A stretch of DNA of 20,309 nt from Ramlibacter sp. (GTDB taxonomy: Bacteria > Pseudomonadota > Gammaproteobacteria > Burkholderiales > Burkholderiaceae_C): contig JANXVP010000542.1 of NCBI GenBank assembly GCA_025351615.1, forward strand, positions 1-20,309, written 5' to 3'. Both the position numbers and the translations under genes were made by a program. Shown in pieces: positions 1-7,644 of this stretch (positions are counted from its first letter, which is position 1; every line of letters starts with the position of its first letter). The notes beneath the pieces are model-generated. The model was given only the letters and a program-made list of their open reading frames with translations. It did no database searches and had not been told where the DNA came from.

Positions 1-100
1 GTGTGGTCGTGATCGCGCCGCCGACTGATAGCATGGAGAGGGTCGCGAAATGGGTAAACAGGTCCAGCCAGTCCCTGGCTCCCAGCGCCGCGCCTGTCAT
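1..100 (-). CDS. Chromate transporter, second half (partial, runs off left edge)
   Basis: Only the first 33 or so codons are in the window. The minus strand reads M-T-G-A-A-L-G-A-R-D-W-L-D-L-F-T-H-F-A-T and then S-M-L-S-V-G-G-A-I-T-T. This resembles the N-terminus of a CHR-family (chromate ion transporter) half protein: an amphipathic stretch, then the first membrane segment with a glycine-rich turn. The ATG overlaps the stop codon of the upstream gene in an ATGA arrangement, so the two are translationally coupled. In this family, short single-domain proteins are usually encoded as adjacent pairs that work together as one inner-membrane chromate/sulfate carrier. The assignment rests on the overlap and on the neighbour's clear family membership. 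Confidence 0.7.
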   Translation of the reverse strand, partial: MTGAALGARDWLDLFTHFATLSMLSVGGAITTT

Positions 101-705
101 GGCGCCAGCTTTCGCCAGGTCAGCAGGCAGGAGACGCCGCCCAAGCCCAGCAGTACGCCGAGCAGCGGCAGCCCCAGCAAGGCAACGCAAATGAATGTGG
201 CAACGCCCAGGACCGTGCACAGTCCAATGCCGATCGGATGCTTTTTCAGCGCCGGGATCAGCTTCAGACCGGTTGCGGTGATCAGGCCCGCCGCCACAGC
301 GCCCATTCCCCGCAGCGCGCCGGCGACCTGCGGGACGCCCGCGAATTCGGCGTGAACCAACGCCAGCGCAATGATCAGCAGCAGCGGCACCGCCAGCAAG
401 CCGGCGACCGCCATGGCTGCGCCGCGAAAGCCGAAGTAACGCATTCCGATCACCACCGCCAGGTTGATCACGTTGGGTCCGGGCATGACCTGGGCCACCG
501 ACCATTCCTCGATGAATTCCTCGCGCGTCATCCAGCGCTTTTTCTCGACCAGTTCCCGTTGCACGACGGTCAGGACGCCGCCGAAGCCCTGCAGCGCCAG
601 CAGGGTGAAAGAGACGAAGAGGTCGGTGAGCGAGGTGGGTTGCGGTCGCGGCTTGGGCTCGGGCTCGGGCTCGGCCGGTACCGGCGCAGCGGGCGGGAAA
701 TTCAT
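97..705 (-). CDS. Chromate transporter, first half (short-chain CHR family)
   Basis: This is a 202-residue inner-membrane protein of the CHR chromate ion transporter family, single-domain form. After a proline/glutamate-rich cytoplasmic leader (residues about 8-24, with alternating E-P and K/R/Q-P pairs) comes the family signature. It includes a G-F-G-G turn near residue 41, then R-W-M-T-R-E-E-F, and then A-Q-V-M-P-G-P-N near residue 73. Several hydrophobic helices follow, and the C-terminus is basic. The family exports chromate or takes up sulfate-like anions; the short forms act in pairs, which fits the ATGA overlap with the next gene. The ATG at 705 has no strong ribosome-binding site. The leader repeat is unusual, and an internal start cannot be excluded, although no ATG lies between it and the signature. 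The true substrate is not shown by the sequence. Confidence 0.88.
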   Translation of the reverse strand: MNFPPAAPVPAEPEPEPKPRPQPTSLTDLFVSFTLLALQGFGGVLTVVQRELVEKKRWMTREEFIEEWSVAQVMPGPNVINLAVVIGMRYFGFRGAAMAVAGLLAVPLLLIIALALVHAEFAGVPQVAGALRGMGAVAAGLITATGLKLIPALKKHPIGIGLCTVLGVATFICVALLGLPLLGVLLGLGGVSCLLTWRKLAP

Positions 706-735
706 CGCCCGATTATCGCGTTGCCGACGCCTTGT

Positions 736-1686
736 TCAGAGCCTGAGCTCCCAGGTCTCGGCCACGAGATCCTTGCCATATCCCTGGAAGGAGTTGCTGT
801 CCGTCAGGCTGAAGCCGCGTGACAGGTAGATCGCCCGGGCGGCCAGCAGGTGGCTCTGGGTCCCCAGGACCAGCTTGCGGTACTTCCTTGCCCGCGCGAA
901 CGCGATACATTCATCGACCAGCCGGGCGCCCAGTCCCTGCCCGCGCGCCGTTGCCGTCAGGATCAGCAGCCGCAGCTGCGCCACCGTCGTGGATTTCTGG
1001 ACCACGAAGACGCAGCCCACCCTTTCGCCGTCGACCTCGGCAATCCAGCCCTTCTCGCGGGCCGGCCTGAAATTCCTGATGTATCCCGCGACGATGTCGG
1101 CGACCAGACCTTCGAATTCCCAGTTGAAACCGTATTCGTTGCCGTAGATCTCACCGTGCTGCATCACGACCCATCCCATGTCCGCGGCCCGCGGCTCGCG
1201 CAGCACCACAGTGCGATGCAGCCCGCCGCCGGGCTCAAGCAGGCGGTGGATCGTGTTCATCGCAGCCAGCAGTCGGGCCCGGTCCGGCGCCGGCAAGTCG
1301 CCCAGCAGGCCCGCGGCCGCCTCGCGAGACTTCTGCTGTAGCGGAGCGAGGGCCTGGTGCCCGGTTGCCGTGAGCTCGAGCAGGCTTTGCCGCCGGTCAG
1401 CGGGCGACGCCTGGCGCGCCAGCCAGCCCTGCCCCTGAAACCGGCGCAGGATGCGGCTCAGGTAGCCGGCGTCCAGCGACAGGTCGCGCACCAGCTCGCT
1501 GGCAACCGGATGCTTGCGATGGGCTAGTTCGTAGAGCACACGGACTTCGGTCAGCGAGAGCTCGCTGACCGAAGACGGAGAGAGCACTCCGATGCGGTGG
1601 GTGTAGAAGCGGTTGAAGCCCTGCAACGACTTGACTTCGTGCGCGGTCGCGGGGCGGCCAAGGGCATCGGCGTTCATCGCTGACAT
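736..1686 (-). CDS. MarR-type HTH / GNAT acetyltransferase fusion regulator
   Basis: About 316 residues with two domains. The N-terminal part (about residues 10-150) is a MarR winged helix: L-S-L-T-E-V-R-V-L-Y-E-L begins the DNA-binding unit, followed by D-A-G-Y-L-S-R-I-L-R-R-F as recognition helix and S-P-A-D-R-R-Q-S as the wing. The C-terminal part (about 165-316) is a GNAT fold with the acetyl-CoA loop A-R-G-Q-G-L-G-A-R-L and a following Y-L-S-R-G-F element. Such fusions are known in proteobacteria as HTH regulators with an acetyltransferase domain; the acetyl acceptor is unknown. I chose the ATG at 1686. A longer TTG reading from 1713 would place a palindromic operator-like sequence inside the gene. 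The ATG at 1677 is a second possibility. It stands alone, about 30 bp downstream of the chromate genes' start side, on the same strand. Confidence 0.88.
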   Translation of the reverse strand: MSAMNADALGRPATAHEVKSLQGFNRFYTHRIGVLSPSSVSELSLTEVRVLYELAHRKHPVASELVRDLSLDAGYLSRILRRFQGQGWLARQASPADRRQSLLELTATGHQALAPLQQKSREAAAGLLGDLPAPDRARLLAAMNTIHRLLEPGGGLHRTVVLREPRAADMGWVVMQHGEIYGNEYGFNWEFEGLVADIVAGYIRNFRPAREKGWIAEVDGERVGCVFVVQKSTTVAQLRLLILTATARGQGLGARLVDECIAFARARKYRKLVLGTQSHLLAARAIYLSRGFSLTDSNSFQGYGKDLVAETWELRL

Positions 1687-1700
1687 GGTCAACGAAACGA

Positions 1701-1713
1701 TTGTCTCAGTCAA
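1701..1713 (-). promoter_or_regulatory. Candidate MarR-type operator upstream of the MarR-GNAT gene
   Basis: On the minus strand the 13 bases TTGACTGAGACAA form an imperfect palindrome in which 10 of 13 positions match the reverse complement (TTG-CT-AG-CAA skeleton). It lies 15-27 bases before the ATG at 1686. Its TTGACT could also be a -35 element, with GACCAT 17 bases downstream as a poor -10. MarR proteins commonly bind short palindromes that overlap their own promoter, so autoregulation is an inference. Confidence 0.35.
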
Positions 1714-1809
1714 GTTTTTGGGCGAGATGCTGAGAGGGCGAAGCTTTTGTCAGAGCCCCATGCTGCCGGCCAGGGTCTGTGCGTCCCCCGGAAATCGTGT
1801 GGACAAGCC

Positions 1810-2628
1810 CTAATTGAGCATCAAGCCGGCACGGGCATCGAACGGACGCCATTCGCCTTCGGGCTGCGCCAGTCGATGGGTGATGGCTTCCAGCACCTTC
1901 GGGTGGGCCGGCAGGCCGCGGTGCGTGGCGCCTTCGACCTCGATGTTTTCGGACTGTGCGGATTCTTTCTCCACGCATAGTTTCCAGGGGACCAGACCAT
2001 CGGTTTTGCTGTAGATGGAGGTGCAAGGCACGGGCGGGCACTGGCGCAACCGATGGCGGATGTTGACGGCCATGCTGCCGTAGCCGCTTTCGAGCACCTT
2101 GAACAGCGGACAGCACTGCTGCGGGTCCGCCATGGTGTTGAAAGGCGTTCCAAGCGTGATCACCTGGCGCACCAGCGGGTTGGTTCGTTTTGCCAGCTCG
2201 CGGGCGTAGATTCCGCCCAAACTCCAGCCCAGCAGGGTGACGCTCGAACTCGCGGCTTCGGCGACATCGATCAATTTCTCCTCGAGTTCGCGCAGCCAGA
2301 GGTTGAGGTTGCGGTCGCGTGGGCCGGTGTCTACGCCCATGCCCCAGTCGTGGCTGACAAAGCCGGCATCATCGAGCACCCTGCGTAGCGGCGCCGTGCT
2401 GTCCGGGCCGCCGCCGAGGACGGGAAACACGATGACGGGCTGGCTTTGGCCGAGGTAAATGGTAGCGTCGCCTTGGCGTCGGGTGGCAGGAGAGCAGCGG
2501 GTGAGCAGCGCGCGCAAGGGCTGGCGAAGAGCTTCCAGTGCAGGCGCCGCCGGCTGGACGAAGGACATGAAACCGGCTTGAAACAAAATCGCGACTCCCC
2601 CGCCACACAACAGCAGCTTTGTGGGCAT
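1810..2628 (-). CDS. Alpha/beta-hydrolase (lipase/esterase-like), membrane-anchored or exported
   Basis: A 272-residue alpha/beta-hydrolase counted from the ATG at 2628. The nucleophile elbow is G-W-S-L-G-G with Ser136, the acid is probably Asp210 in S-K-T-D-G-L-V-P, and the base His236 in G-A-T-H-R-G-L, so a complete Ser-Asp-His triad is visible. The N-terminus (about residues 4-24) is hydrophobic and follows a lysine, like an uncleaved anchor or signal peptide. V-F-P-V-L-G-G-G-P near residue 68 would supply the oxyanion-hole strand and loop. The family includes esterases and lipases; the substrate is not evident. A GTG at 2667 would add 13 residues (M-R-R-E-P-D...). Neither start has a good ribosome-binding site, and I prefer the ATG because it begins right at the hydrophobic helix. 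It follows the beta-oxidation operon on the same strand after an 88-bp gap, so read-through could link it to lipid use. Confidence 0.82.
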   Translation of the reverse strand: MPTKLLLCGGGVAILFQAGFMSFVQPAAPALEALRQPLRALLTRCSPATRRQGDATIYLGQSQPVIVFPVLGGGPDSTAPLRRVLDDAGFVSHDWGMGVDTGPRDRNLNLWLRELEEKLIDVAEAASSSVTLLGWSLGGIYARELAKRTNPLVRQVITLGTPFNTMADPQQCCPLFKVLESGYGSMAVNIRHRLRQCPPVPCTSIYSKTDGLVPWKLCVEKESAQSENIEVEGATHRGLPAHPKVLEAITHRLAQPEGEWRPFDARAGLMLN

Positions 2629-2716
2629 GATGGTAGGAAGCCGTGCAGAATCCGGTTCCCGGCGCACAGCGCGTTTTCAGGTAGGAGAGAACCTACGATA
2701 AATGGCTGCTCGCCAG

Positions 2717-4864
2717 CTACCACGACGGCTGGTGCCTGCGGATCGTGTCTTTCACCTTGGCGGTCAGCACGAAACCGGGGCCGAACCTGGTGGCCAGGGT
2801 CTCGGCGCGGGCCAGAAATGCGTCGATGCCGGTGCCGTAGATGAACTGCATCGCGCCGCCCGTCCAGCCCGGAAAGCCGATGCCGAAAATCGAGCCGATG
2901 TTGGCCTCATGGACCGTCGTCAGTACGTTTTCGCTGAGGCAGCGGGCGGTTTCCACCGCTTGGCGATACAGCAGGCGGTCCTTCAAGTCTTGCATGTCCC
3001 AGCCAATGCCCGGTGTTCCAAACAGGGTCTTCAACTGGAGCCAGAGAATTTTCTTCGCGCCTGGTTGCTGCGGGTAGTCGTAAAAGCCCGCTTCCGCAGC
3101 GCGGCCGTTGCGGTCGAACTCCTTGACCATCCGCTCGACCAGGAGTTCGCCCGGGGTCGCGATGTAGGTTCCGCCCACGGCCCGCAGATCCGCCCGGGTC
3201 TGGTCCAGGACATGGACCGACAGCGACAGCGCGGTTTCGTCCAGCACCGCAAGCGGCCCGACCGGCATTCCGGCCTGGATCCCGGCCTGTTCCACGACAG
3301 CGGCCGGGATGCCCTCGCCGACCATGGCCGCGCCTTCCATCACGAAGGTGCCGAACACGCGGGAGGTGAAGAAGCCGCGTGCGTCGTTGACCACGATCGG
3401 AATCTTGCCGATGGTCTGCACGTAGTCGAATGCGCGGGCGATGGTTTCATCGTCGGTCTGCTTGCCGCGGATGATTTCCACCAGCTTCATCCTGTCGACG
3501 GGGCTGAAGAAGTGGATTCCGACATATTTCTCCGGCCTTGCGCTGGCCTCGGCCAGTCCAGTGATCGGCAGCGTCGAGGTGTTGCTGGCGAAGAAGCCGC
3601 CGGCTGCGAGCAGGGGCTCGGCCTCGCGCGTCACTCTGCCCTTGAGCTCGCGGTTTTCGTAGACGGCTTCGATGATCAGGTCGCAGCCCGCGAGATCCTG
3701 CAGTTTCTCAGTCGGCGTGATCCGCGACAGCAAGGCGGTCTGGTCGCAGGCGCTCAAGCGGCCCTTTTCGACCCGCGCCTGGGTCAGCCCCGCGCTGTAT
3801 GCCTTGCCAGCGTCGGCCCTGGCGATCGTCACGTCCTTGAGCACGGTGGCGACGCCGCGGCTGGCCTGGACGTACGCGATGCCGGCACCCATCATTCCGG
3901 CGCCGAGGACGCCGACCTTCTGCGGCGCGTATTTCTGCACGGATGCCGGACGGCTCTGGCCCGACCTGATGGCATTCATGTTGAAGAAGAACGTGTTGAT
4001 CATGTTCTTCGCGACCGTGCCGACGGCGAGCCGGGCAAGGTAGCGGCTTTCGATCCGCAGAGCGGTGTCGAAGTCGACCCGCGCGCCTTCGACCATTGCG
4101 GCAAGCGCGTACTCCGGCGCCGGGTACAGCCCGCGCGTTTTCTGCTTGAGCACCGCCGGTGCCACAGCAAGCAAGCCTGCGATCGTCGGATGGTCCGGGC
4201 CGCCGCCGGGGATCCTGTAGCTTTTGTCATCCCAGAGATGGTGGGCTTCGGGGTTGGCCGCGATGAAGGCGAGCGCCGCCGGACGCAGGGCGGCGGCGTC
4301 GGGAACGAGTTGGTGGACCAGGCCCAGTTCCATTGCCTCGCGCGGATTGAACAGCTTGCTGTCGAGGATGTAGGGCTGCGCGCCAACCAGGCCGAGCAGC
4401 CGGGTCATCTTGGTGATGCCTGAGGCGCCGGGAATCAGGCCGAGTGTGATCTCGGGCAGGCCGAACTGGATTTTTGGGCTGTCGACGGCGACGCGGCAAT
4501 GCCCCATCAGCGCAACCTCCCAACCGCCGCCGAGTGCGCTGCCGTTCAGGCAGGTCACCACCGGTTTTCCCAGCGTTTCCAGGCTGCGGAAGCATTTCTT
4601 GTTTTGCTCGATCTCCCGGTACAGGCGCGGGGCGTCGGCTGGCTGCAGGCGCATCATGCCCTTGAGGTCCGCACCCGCGAAGAAGGTGCTCTTGGCGGAC
4701 GCGAGCACGATGCCGCGGATCGTGTCCCGATCCTGGATCACCCGGGCTGTCACGTCGACCAGGTCTTGCTGCCACTGCGTGCACATGGTGTTGACGGGCG
4801 AGCCGGCTTCGTCGAACGTGATCGTCGCGATCCCGTCCTGGAGTTCGTACCTGATCGTTTTCAC
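2717..4864 (-). CDS. fadJ: Enoyl-CoA hydratase / 3-hydroxyacyl-CoA dehydrogenase fusion (FadB/FadJ type)
   Basis: A 715-residue trifunctional-type alpha subunit of fatty-acid beta-oxidation. It hydrates trans-2-enoyl-CoA and then oxidises the 3-hydroxyacyl-CoA with NAD+. The N-terminal crotonase domain (1 to about 190) has both catalytic glutamates, Glu116 in G-G-G-W-E and Glu138 in G-L-P-E, and the oxyanion-type F-A-G-A-D-L loop. A Rossmann NAD site follows at about 318-330 (V-L-G-A-G-M-M-G-A-G). The dehydrogenase histidine is His451 in G-I-H-F-F-S-P-V, with the C-terminal dehydrogenase repeats after it. Length and order match FadB/FadJ. The gene starts 3 bp after the thiolase stop, so the two form one operon and probably one cytoplasmic complex. 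The gene symbol is by family; the sequence does not tell whether this is the main FadB or an accessory FadJ-like paralogue. Confidence 0.95.
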   Translation of the reverse strand: MKTIRYELQDGIATITFDEAGSPVNTMCTQWQQDLVDVTARVIQDRDTIRGIVLASAKSTFFAGADLKGMMRLQPADAPRLYREIEQNKKCFRSLETLGKPVVTCLNGSALGGGWEVALMGHCRVAVDSPKIQFGLPEITLGLIPGASGITKMTRLLGLVGAQPYILDSKLFNPREAMELGLVHQLVPDAAALRPAALAFIAANPEAHHLWDDKSYRIPGGGPDHPTIAGLLAVAPAVLKQKTRGLYPAPEYALAAMVEGARVDFDTALRIESRYLARLAVGTVAKNMINTFFFNMNAIRSGQSRPASVQKYAPQKVGVLGAGMMGAGIAYVQASRGVATVLKDVTIARADAGKAYSAGLTQARVEKGRLSACDQTALLSRITPTEKLQDLAGCDLIIEAVYENRELKGRVTREAEPLLAAGGFFASNTSTLPITGLAEASARPEKYVGIHFFSPVDRMKLVEIIRGKQTDDETIARAFDYVQTIGKIPIVVNDARGFFTSRVFGTFVMEGAAMVGEGIPAAVVEQAGIQAGMPVGPLAVLDETALSLSVHVLDQTRADLRAVGGTYIATPGELLVERMVKEFDRNGRAAEAGFYDYPQQPGAKKILWLQLKTLFGTPGIGWDMQDLKDRLLYRQAVETARCLSENVLTTVHEANIGSIFGIGFPGWTGGAMQFIYGTGIDAFLARAETLATRFGPGFVLTAKVKDTIRRHQPSW

Positions 4865-4867
4865 GGC

Positions 4868-6073
4868 TCAGATCCGCTCGACGATGGTCGCGATACCCAT
4901 GCCGCCGCCGACGCACAGTGTCGCCATGCCATAGCGCAGTTTGCGCCGATGCAGTTCATCGATCAGGGTGTTCAGGATCATCGCGCCGGTGGCGCCCAGT
5001 GGATGCCCCATGCTGATGGCGCCGCCGTTGACGTTGACCTTGTCGTGCGGCACGTCCATCTCCTTCATGAAACGCATCGGCACTGCAGCGAAAGCCTCGT
5101 TGACCTCGAACAGGTCGATCTGGGCGATCGTCATGCCAGCCTTTGCCAGCGCCTTGCGCGCTGCTGGCATCGGGCCGGTCAGCATGATGGTCGGGTCGGC
5201 GCCCGACAAAGCGGCAGCGACGATGCGGGCGCGAGGCGTGAAGCCATGGGTCTTGCCGGCCTGCTCGCTGCCGACCAGGATCGCTGCGGCACCATCGACG
5301 ATGCCCGACGAGTTGCCGGCGTGGTGGACGTGGTGGATGCGCTCGACCTGCGGGTAGCGGCCGATGGCGACCGCATCGAACCCCATTGCGCCAAGCTGCT
5401 CGAAAGCCGGGCGCAGGGCCGCCAGCCCTTGCATCGTCGTGCCTGGCTTGATGAATTCGTCGTGCGCCAGGATGGTCTGGTCCAGGAAGTCCTTTACCGG
5501 CACGATCGAACCTGCGAAGAAGCCGCCTTCCCGGGCCTTGACGGCGCGCTTTTGCGACTCCAGGGCGAAGCTGTCGACGTCCTCGCGGCTGAAGCCCTCG
5601 AGCGTGGCGATCAGGTCCGCACCGATTCCCTGCGGCACGAACGCCGTGGCGCAATTGGTTTCCGGATCCTGGGCCCAGGCGCCGCCGTCGGAGCCGATCG
5701 GCACGCGGCTCATGCTTTCGACGCCGCCGGCCACGACCAGGTCTTCCCAGCCCGAGCGGACCTTCTGCGCGGCCATGTTCACCGCTTCCAGGCCCGAGGC
5801 ACAAAACCGGTTCAGCTGCACGCCGGAACAGCGAAAATCCCAGCCCGCCTTGAGCGCGGCGACCTTGGCGATGACCGAGCCCTGTTCGCCCACCGGCGAC
5901 ACCACGCCCATCACCACGTCGTCCACCTGGGCGGTGTCGAAATCGTTGCGGCGCTGCAGTTCGGTGAGCACGCCGGCCAGCAGATTGACCGGCTTGACTT
6001 CGTACAGGCTGCCGTCCTTCTTGCCTTTTCCGCGTGGCGTGCGGATCGCGTCGTAGACAAAGGCTTCGGTCAT
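4868..6073 (-). CDS. fadA: Acetyl-CoA C-acyltransferase (thiolase, FadA/FadI type)
   Basis: A 401-residue thiolase that cleaves 3-ketoacyl-CoA with CoA to acetyl-CoA and a shortened acyl-CoA. Nucleophile Cys91 sits in [10 protein letters not shown]. The catalytic His357 is in [12 protein letters not shown], and the acid/base Cys387 in L-C-V-G-G-G-M-G. Full length for the family with no damage. It is first in the operon with the hydratase/dehydrogenase gene (3-bp spacing). Its ATG at 6073 lies 90 bp from the start of the divergent acyl-CoA dehydrogenase, so the set gives a full beta-oxidation cycle. The start is supported by alignment of [12 protein letters not shown] with the usual thiolase N-terminus. 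Degradative thiolase (fadA) is more likely than a biosynthetic phaA/atoB enzyme, because of the partner gene. Confidence 0.95.
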   Translation of the reverse strand: MTEAFVYDAIRTPRGKGKKDGSLYEVKPVNLLAGVLTELQRRNDFDTAQVDDVVMGVVSPVGEQGSVIAKVAALKAGWDFRCSGVQLNRFCASGLEAVNMAAQKVRSGWEDLVVAGGVESMSRVPIGSDGGAWAQDPETNCATAFVPQGIGADLIATLEGFSREDVDSFALESQKRAVKAREGGFFAGSIVPVKDFLDQTILAHDEFIKPGTTMQGLAALRPAFEQLGAMGFDAVAIGRYPQVERIHHVHHAGNSSGIVDGAAAILVGSEQAGKTHGFTPRARIVAAALSGADPTIMLTGPMPAARKALAKAGMTIAQIDLFEVNEAFAAVPMRFMKEMDVPHDKVNVNGGAISMGHPLGATGAMILNTLIDELHRRKLRYGMATLCVGGGMGIATIVERI

Positions 6074-6095
6074 GGGAGTCTCCGGGTGGGTTGCC

Positions 6096-6117
6096 GGTGA
6101 AGTATATTCATTTCACC
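6096..6117. promoter_or_regulatory. Palindromic operator candidate in the divergent beta-oxidation promoter region
   Basis: The sequence is GGTGAA-N10-TTCACC, with perfect 6-bp arms, between the thiolase and acyl-CoA dehydrogenase genes. On the minus strand its inner part contains TATACT (complement of 6101-6106), a good -10 for the fad operon about 28 bp before the thiolase ATG. On the plus strand TTCATT (6107-6112), a 17-bp spacer and TGTAAA (6130-6135) make a modest promoter for the acyl-CoA dehydrogenase. A protein bound here would cover both promoters. The palindrome is compatible with a TetR-family fatty-acid repressor, but no such regulator lies in the window. Confidence 0.5.
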
Positions 6118-6163
6118 AAGCACCCGCTCTGTAAAAATGGCCCGCGCCAGAGGAGATCACTGC

Positions 6164-7327
6164 ATGATCGAACGCACGCTTTTCAGCCCCGACCACGAGT
6201 CGTTCCGCGACAGCTTCCGCCGCTTCATGGAACGCGAGATCGCGCCCCATCACGAAGCCTGGGAGGAGCAGGGCTACGTCGACCGCGAGCTGTGGCGCAA
6301 GGCCGGCCAGAACGGCTTTCTTTGCATGACAATGCCTGAGGAGTACGGCGGTGCCGGCGGCGACAAGCTGTACTCGGTGGCACAGATGGAGGAGCTGGCG
6401 CGCGGCGGCTTTTCCGGCGTCGGCTTCGGGCTGCACAGCGAGATCGTGGCACCGTACATTCTGCATTACGGCACCGAGGAGCAGAAGCAGCGCTACCTGC
6501 CGAAGCTGGCCAGCGGCGAGATGGTCGGCGCGATCGCGATGAGCGAGCCGGCCGCCGGCAGCGACCTGCAGGGGATCAGGAGCACCGCCATGAGGCAGGA
6601 TGACGGCAGCTACCTGCTCAATGGCAGCAAGACCTTCATCACCAACGGCTGGCACGCCGACCTGGTGATCGTCGTGGCCAAGACCAACCCCGTTGCAGGC
6701 GCAAAAGGCACCAGCCTGTTGCTGGTGGAACGGGGCATGAGGGGTTTCGAAACCGGCAAGCGGCTGAAGAAGCTGGGACTGAAGGCGCAGGACACGTCCG
6801 AGCTGTTCTTCGACAACTGCAGTGTTCCGGCCGGCAACCTGCTGGGCGGCCTGGCGTTCGAGAACAAGGGTTTCATCTGCTTGATGGAACAGCTGCCCTG
6901 GGAGCGGATGCAGATTGCCGTGACGGCGGTTGCGGCCTCGCAGGCGGCGATCGACTGGACGGTGCAATACGTCAAGGACCGCAAGGTGTTCGGCCAGCCG
7001 CTTGCGGCGTACCAGAACACCCGCTACAAGCTCGCGGAACTGCAGACCGAAGTCCAGGTGGCGCGCGTCTTCGTCGACAAGTGCTGCGATCTGGTCAATC
7101 AGGACCGGCTCGACACCGCGACTGCAAGCATGGCCAAGTACTGGACCACCGATCTTCAGTGCAAGGTGATGGACGAGTGCGTGCAACTCCACGGCGGCTA
7201 CGGCTACATGTGGGAGTACCCGATCACGCGCGCCTATGCGGACGCACGGGTGCAGCGCATCTACGGCGGCACCAACGAGATCATGAAGGAAGTGATTACG
7301 CGGGCGATGGGGCTGGCGGCAAGATAG
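6164..7327 (+). CDS. Acyl-CoA dehydrogenase (long-chain / isovaleryl-type active site)
   Basis: A 387-residue FAD enzyme that introduces the trans-2 double bond into acyl-CoA, passing electrons to ETF. Family motifs: A-I-A-M-S-E-P-A-A-G-S-D near 124-134, F-I-T-N-G at 158-162, R-K-V-F-G-Q-P-L in the C-terminal helical domain, and L-H-G-G-Y-G-Y-M with I-Y-G-G-T-N-E-I near residue 366. The position that holds the base glutamate in medium/short-chain enzymes (I-Y-E-G-T) is glycine here. Glu247 in L-P-W-E-R-M matches the alternative base of long-chain and isovaleryl-CoA dehydrogenases. The ATG at 6164 follows GAGGAG at a 7-base spacing, so the upstream ATG at 6137 is rejected. Divergent from and co-located with the fad operon. 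Substrate chain length is inferred only from the family. Confidence 0.93.
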   Translation: MIERTLFSPDHESFRDSFRRFMEREIAPHHEAWEEQGYVDRELWRKAGQNGFLCMTMPEEYGGAGGDKLYSVAQMEELARGGFSGVGFGLHSEIVAPYILHYGTEEQKQRYLPKLASGEMVGAIAMSEPAAGSDLQGIRSTAMRQDDGSYLLNGSKTFITNGWHADLVIVVAKTNPVAGAKGTSLLLVERGMRGFETGKRLKKLGLKAQDTSELFFDNCSVPAGNLLGGLAFENKGFICLMEQLPWERMQIAVTAVAASQAAIDWTVQYVKDRKVFGQPLAAYQNTRYKLAELQTEVQVARVFVDKCCDLVNQDRLDTATASMAKYWTTDLQCKVMDECVQLHGGYGYMWEYPITRAYADARVQRIYGGTNEIMKEVITRAMGLAAR

Positions 7328-7344
7328 GCCGCCGGGTGCGTGCT

Positions 7345-7644
7345 TCAGGCCGCCGCGGGCGACGATGCGTCGAAGAACGGCATTCCGAGTCCGAAGGTGG
7401 AGCATTCGAGCGAAGGCAGGTCGTCGATGTGTTCGCGTGCAACCAGGTTGGCCATGGCGAGCGCGCAAGCCACCGTGGCGTGCTCCTCGCCGCCAAACAA
7501 CTTGAACAAACACTGAGCATCCCAATAGCTGCCGGGTTTGTGGCGGCAGATCTTGGCGTAGCTGCTGTAGCGCGACGCGTCGGGCGAAGGCCAGGCGTAG
7601 CTGGCGACGTAAAAGCCGTGGATGGGGCCGACGATCTTCTCCAT
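7345..7644 (-). CDS. Small protein of unknown function (99 aa)
   Basis: I do not recognise a named family. The reading frame from the ATG at 7644 is supported by GGAG six bases upstream and by balanced, globular composition: I-V-G-P-I-H-G-F-Y-V-A-S-Y-A-W, then several tyrosines, three cysteines, and a hydrophobic C-terminal half with A-T-V-A-C-A-L-A-M-A-N-L-V-A-R-E. No signal peptide or clear transmembrane helix is visible. It converges on the acyl-CoA dehydrogenase, with stops 17 bp apart. A longer reading from 7755 would add 37 residues but has no better start and runs into less protein-like sequence. It is likely a cytoplasmic accessory protein, with function unknown. Confidence 0.65.
   Translation of the reverse strand: MEKIVGPIHGFYVASYAWPSPDASRYSSYAKICRHKPGSYWDAQCLFKLFGGEEHATVACALAMANLVAREHIDDLPSLECSTFGLGMPFFDASSPAAA

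Noticed and set aside
653..675. Tandem GGGCTC repeats at the chromate-transporter N-terminus
   Set aside because: A short codon-level repeat giving alternating Glu-Pro; ordinary low complexity rather than a functional DNA repeat.
1687..1713. TTG start adding nine residues to the MarR-GNAT protein
   Set aside because: No ribosome-binding site, and the segment looks like operator/promoter DNA; kept as a minor alternative only.
2681..2696. GTAGG/CCTAC hairpin upstream of the alpha/beta-hydrolase
   Set aside because: The stem is only five base pairs with no T tract; too weak to call a terminator or operator.
2702..4423. A 573-codon plus-strand open frame opposite the hydratase/dehydrogenase gene
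   Set aside because: It is antisense to a gene with intact catalytic motifs, its product is rich in Arg/His/Gln/Asp without any family pattern, and long antisense frames are expected at this GC content.
4499..6100. A 533-codon plus-strand open frame opposite the thiolase and the dehydrogenase 5' end
   Set aside because: It crosses two real genes and their junction; low-complexity, charged composition typical of a shadow frame.
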